Source of the DNA: Bimuria novae-zelandiae CBS 107.79
Taxonomy: Eukaryota > Ascomycota > Dothideomycetes > Pleosporales > Didymosphaeriaceae
Direction: 5' to 3'
DNA: 64,000 bases
Assembly: GCA_010015655.1 (NCBI GenBank)
Contig: ML976695.1
Span: forward strand, 380,660-444,659
Shown: positions 60,360 through 64,000 of the stretch, one piece after another
How positions within the stretch are numbered: position 1 is the stretch's first letter
Layout of the letters: each line of letters starts with the position of its first letter
Notes under the pieces: generated by a model
Databases searched by the model: none
The model's input: only the letters and a program-made list of their open reading frames with translations
Told to the model about the DNA's origin: nothing
Translations under genes and position numbers: made by a program

Positions 60360-61736
60360 AGCTCTAGATAAAGAAAGATAGAAAGCTCCACTTATAGCAG
60401 GCTTTTTATTAAAATCTAATTAAGTTTAAAGCCTAGTTTAAGCTTGTAGAGAACACGCGCTAGAAATATAAGATACTTAATTAAAATACCTATAACTTTA
60501 ATAAGATAAGATTTATAATAGGGGTCGCTAGCACGTCTAAGGTAGTTATAAGCTCTAATAGAGTTAGCTAAGTAGCTACTATCTAGCTAAGTAATTATAA
60601 CTAAGTTATAATAATTAAGTGTATTAGCACGTCTAGCTAGGCGCTCCCACTAATTATAATCCTATTAAGAAAGCTACACTAGGCTACTTAGTATTACCTT
60701 ATTCCTAACAACTAGACGATCGCGCTAAGTAAGAATAGCTAAATAACTAATAAGCTTAGTCTAGCGTAGCTAAAGCATTTTAATAATTATATAGCAGCGT
60801 AGTTAGCAAGAGCCTACTAGGTACTTATTATAGATAGGAATAATAGCCACGCAACGCCTAAGTTTAACTAATACTATATAAAATATAAGATTATTAGTTT
60901 TTATATGCTAGCTTATAGCTCTTACCTTCTATAGCTACTTAATATTAGCTACTACGCTCCTCTTAAAGTAGCGTATAAACGCAAGGTGTTAAAGCTAGCG
61001 CGTAATTAGATCTTTTATATTAATAAGTAAGACTTCTTTAGTATCTATTAGCGTATCAGGCCTACTATTTTAATAAAGTAGAGTATTATTAACGGGTTTC
61101 TTATAATAGGATTAGTCCCACACTATCCTAAGCGCGTCTTATCGTCGCTTACTATAGTCCAAACGCCGTCCCCCTCGCAGCCAAACGCTAATAGCGAGTA
61201 GCGCTAGATAGTAGAAATACCGCATATAGCTACTTAGCTTAAGTAGCAGGTTCGACTAATTCGTAACCGCCTTAGTCGTCAATCACAAAGCCCTACAAGC
61301 CAGGCCCTAACTCAGCTTATTAAAGAATATTAAATGGCGATGCATTCTGCGACGATCCTTATAAAAGAGAATACTAAGCTTCGTCAGGCAAACTACCGCC
61401 AAGAGTAGAAGAAGCGACAGCGACGGCAGTATATTACTACAGGAGGGACCCTCACAGGCCAGGAAGGTCAGTTGCTTATTATAGAGGCAGAAAGAGCGCT
61501 ATAGGTAAACGTCTAAAACCAGGCATCTCAGAGCCGTCGGCGGGCACCGCCAACCTGCTCGAAATGCCATGTACAAGGCCATAATAGGACTCAATGTAGA
61601 AGCAATTAGGAATATTTTGTATATATTTTATATATATTTAATTCAGGCATTGTTCTGCTATCCGTCAAAAAGGCGCACGCGTTTTGGTAGGGTGGCCAGC
61701 TTACTAATGTGGCCAGCTTACTAATAAAACACGTTA

Positions 61737-63863
61737 CCCTGCCGAGACAGTCAGTGCGCCGCGACACTAACGCGCTACCCCAATAGATATAGCACCTCAA
61801 CTTTGACGCGCTGCATCTCCACTAATATGGATCCAATTAAGGCTACAATCATTACTATCGACTCACGAGAACCTAGAGAAACTTTCTTATATAGAAAAAT
61901 TACAGAAGAATTTAGTGTTATGCGGTTAATATTAACGCGCTAGCATAGACGCGCCATGCAGGCGCGTACATAGCTACTATAAACTTGCTAAAATCTTAAC
62001 TAATAACAAGAATCTAAGCTCCTATAGTATATATAGCGTCTTACTTAGAAAGTTCTACCCCCTACGCGTCAAATAATCTAAAACTTTATATTAATTATTA
62101 CTAAAAAGGATATCTTTATGCGATAGGTTAATCGCTTTATTAGGCGCTACCTTAACTCCCTAATCTCGCGATAGATAACTAGGCTAGATAGTAATCGCCA
62201 CAACGCTGATTTAGGCGCAAGATATAGGCTCTACTTTAAGCTTCTACATAAGAAAATTATAAAGTATAGCATAGAGCCTTAGCATACTTATAATATGGAC
62301 GAAAAAGGCTTCCTACTCGGCATTACTGGCAGGTTAAAAAGGATCTTCGACAGGCCTATATATAAGAGTCGCCAAGTGAGGCAATCTATCCAGGATGGTA
62401 GTCGTAAGTAGATCTCGCTTATCGCATGTATATGCGCCGATAGATCTACTGTTGATCTATCACTAATCTATTAATCTAACGCTAAGACTCTACAATTAAG
62501 CTAGGTTAAGGAAATTAACGTTAATTCTTATAAAGTCTTTATTACCTTATTAACCTCTGGATGGTCAAACAACAAGATAGGGCTTTAATGGCTAAAACAG
62601 GTGTTTAATCGCTGTACTAAGGAGAAGGCTTAATAGTAGTAGCGACTCTTAGTCCTTAATAGGCATGGATCTCACGTTACTATAGATTTTATTAACTACT
62701 ATAATCAGAAAAAGATCCTCCTTGCGATATTTCCCCCTTACGCCACTTATACGCTATAGCCTCTAGACGTCTATGTGTTTAAGTCTCTTTCTATCGCCTA
62801 CTCTAACGAGCTCTCCGCATACCTGTATAGGAGTTAGGGGCTATTAATAATCGCTAAATAAGACTTCTTTATACTATTTTAGAGGGCCTAGACAACGTTA
62901 GTTACGCCGTAATTAATTGCTAAAGCTTTTAAGTATATAGGTATCTTGCCACCAGATCCTACACTAATCCTTAGTTAATTTAATAGAGATAAGTCTCTAG
63001 AATAGAGATCGCGTAAAAGCTCTACTTTAGTACTTAGCGCGTCTAATTAGCGCAAAATCGATTGGCTTTTAAAGGTTGTTATTAATACAAGGGGAGGTGA
63101 TAAGGCCAAGAAGCTAAGTTGCACTATACACTTAATCTCTATATAGAAGCAGCTCCTAGAGCATAAGAATTAGGGGCTACGAGAAGCCCTTACAAACCAG
63201 AAACAGCGCTAAACAAAGGGCAGGACTTTACCTTTTGAGCAGCTAGATAAGTGGCATGGAGGATCTGTTTTCTAGTCACCTGCCCGCGTACAGAGGGCGC
63301 GCGATTCTCTCAGCTAACAAAAGGCTAAAAAGCAACAACTACAACTCCAGAAAAGTAAGCAGAGAGAGATCTAGATAGTAAATAGGCAGCTTAAAGCTTA
63401 TCTACTATAGGAGAAGCGTATTACGCGTACAGTAGCTAAAAATACGCGCGCTAAGGAGAAAGCTAATTAGGCTACTAAGTAACGCCTCTATTAATAGGCT
63501 CGTAAGGCTTAATAATAACTTTAAAAACGTCTTAAAATTGCTAAAAAGGGAAGCTAGAATGCTTTAAAAGCTACTTATATAATTATAAAGAGGAAGAAGC
63601 CTACGCCGGCATCTATACGCGTTAATATAGTAATATTTACGCTATTAGCGCTAGCATCGCGCAGTAGCTAAATAATTAGAATACTAAGCAGATATCTATA
63701 ATTTAACTAGCTAGTAATCTTTTATAGCTCTATAAAATCTTAACTCTAGAAAATTTCGCGATAAAAGCTTTTATGTAAAACTCTATAGCCTTATGTTGCT
63801 GGCTGCGGTGCTGGTGTTGGGGTGGCGCGTTAGTGTCGCGGCGCACTGACTGTCTCGGCAGGG
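61737..63863 (+). mobile_element. Chained pogo element 4 (different family)
   Basis: 2127 bp, TA at 61735-61736 (shared) and 63864-63865. TIR: tip CCCTGCCGA, 17-bp units GACAGTCAGTGCGCCGC and GACACTAACGCGCCACC, then CCAAC; the left copy has C-to-T changes. It differs from elements 1-3 in tip sequence and transposase but keeps the 9+17+17 plan. Confidence 0.95.
61827..63671 (+). pseudogene. pogo-family transposase of chained element 4
   Basis: ATG 61827 to TAA 63669, 615 codons in one frame confirmed at the catalytic motifs, so no net indel. Amino end: Psq-like helix-turn-helix (YRKITEEFSV, then LTRxHRRAMQA), a CENP-B/Tc5 domain (KxLPPTRQII), then the DDE domain with YNMDEKGFLLG at 62290 (Asp and Glu kept) and LVLNRHGSH at about 62646 (Asp to Asn), followed by PPYATYTLQPLDV. 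A long basic, Gln-rich carboxy region (about 63280-63560) looks like a coiled coil. RIP stops concentrate in the first 150 codons; much of the DDE and tail is open. Confidence 0.9.
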
Positions 63864-63865
63864 TA

Positions 63866-64000
63866 TACGAAGGAGCTCGTTTTTATTGTGTCTCCACCCT
63901 TAGCGCGCATCGCGCGGCCCACCAACATTGATCCGCCCACCCGCCATTTTTGTATGAGAACAGGATAACAATGGGTTTTTAGACTATGCGCGTTCGAATA
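63866..64000. other. Unmutated flank right of the transposon island
   Basis: Base composition returns to host-like immediately after the TA at 63864-63865. Too short to assign content. Confidence 0.6.

Larger units (their letters stand above)
53337..61609 (+). pseudogene. pogo transposase of chained element 3, split by a Gypsy
   Basis: Aligning with element 1 places the initiator at 53337, where ATG has become ATA by G-to-A. The two coding parts, 53337-53717 (381 nt) and 60365-61609 (1245 nt), sum to 1626 nt, or 542 codons including the stop, identical to element 1. The last part (about 61290-61600) is little mutated and ends with an intact CCHC knuckle, CSKCHVQGHNRTQC, at 61556-61597, then TAG at 61607. 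Other RIP stops abound. Confidence 0.9.
53255..61734 (+). mobile_element. Chained pogo element 3, hosting a Gypsy
   Basis: TA at 53253-53254 and 61735-61736, shared with neighbours. TIR: tip ACGTGTTTT, units ATTAGTAAGCTGGCCAC and ATTAGTAAGCTGGTCAC, then CCCACCAAAAC. Net length without the Gypsy (53718-60359) and one AGCTC copy is 1833 bp, almost the same as elements 1 and 2. Confidence 0.96.

Overview
The window looks like a chromosome segment of a filamentous ascomycete (Pezizomycotina). Intact genes with fungal splicing signals and a Zn2Cys6 regulator sit next to long AT-rich blocks. In those blocks transposon reading frames are broken almost only by TAG/TAA codons where CAG, CAA or TGG are expected, and catalytic Asp codons read Asn. 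That is the footprint of repeat-induced point mutation (RIP, C-to-T and G-to-A). The species cannot be named from sequence alone.

Layout. 1-4662 is ordinary gene-type DNA with the peroxisome biogenesis gene PEX10 on the minus strand (1723-2850). 4671-14676 is one decayed hAT transposon with an 8-bp target duplication; a 6642-bp chromodomain Ty3/Gypsy element (family 1, copy 1, 5947-12588) is inserted in its transposase. 14685-24475 is gene-type DNA again: a three-domain gelsolin/severin-like gene (16892-18088), a three-exon Zn2Cys6 transcription factor (21093-23482) and a doubtful open frame (23753-24304). From 24476 to 63863 the window is a nested transposon island of about 39 kb.

The island, left to right: an unpaired pogo end (24476); AT-rich relic DNA with a family-1 solo LTR (24877-25122); a deleted pogo element (25553-35164) holding a family-2 Gypsy (26734-35075), which holds a Fot1-like element (27648-29499); a partial family-3 Gypsy (35175-38792); a GC-rich LTR (38793-39048); an old family-1 relic (39049-39261 and 47812-49527) split by a complete family-3 Gypsy (39267-47806), which itself holds a pogo element (45674-47464); then four pogo-superfamily elements end to end, sharing one TA between neighbours (49584-51415, 51418-53252, 53255-61734, 61737-63863). 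The third contains a second 6642-bp family-1 Gypsy (53718-60359). Almost every boundary was fixed by matching terminal repeats and target duplications read from the sequence.

Most notable: (1) six TA-flanked pogo elements with different terminal sequences share one plan, a short tip followed by two tandem 17-bp units, the length of a CENP-B box; (2) four such elements are chained through single shared TA dinucleotides; (3) the family-3 Gypsy carries a long frame on the strand opposite to pol, between integrase and the 3' LTR, and two diverged copies preserve its amino-acid pattern; (4) removing the nested Gypsy elements on paper gives uninterrupted 798-codon (hAT) and 542-codon (pogo) lengths, so decay was almost purely by point mutation.
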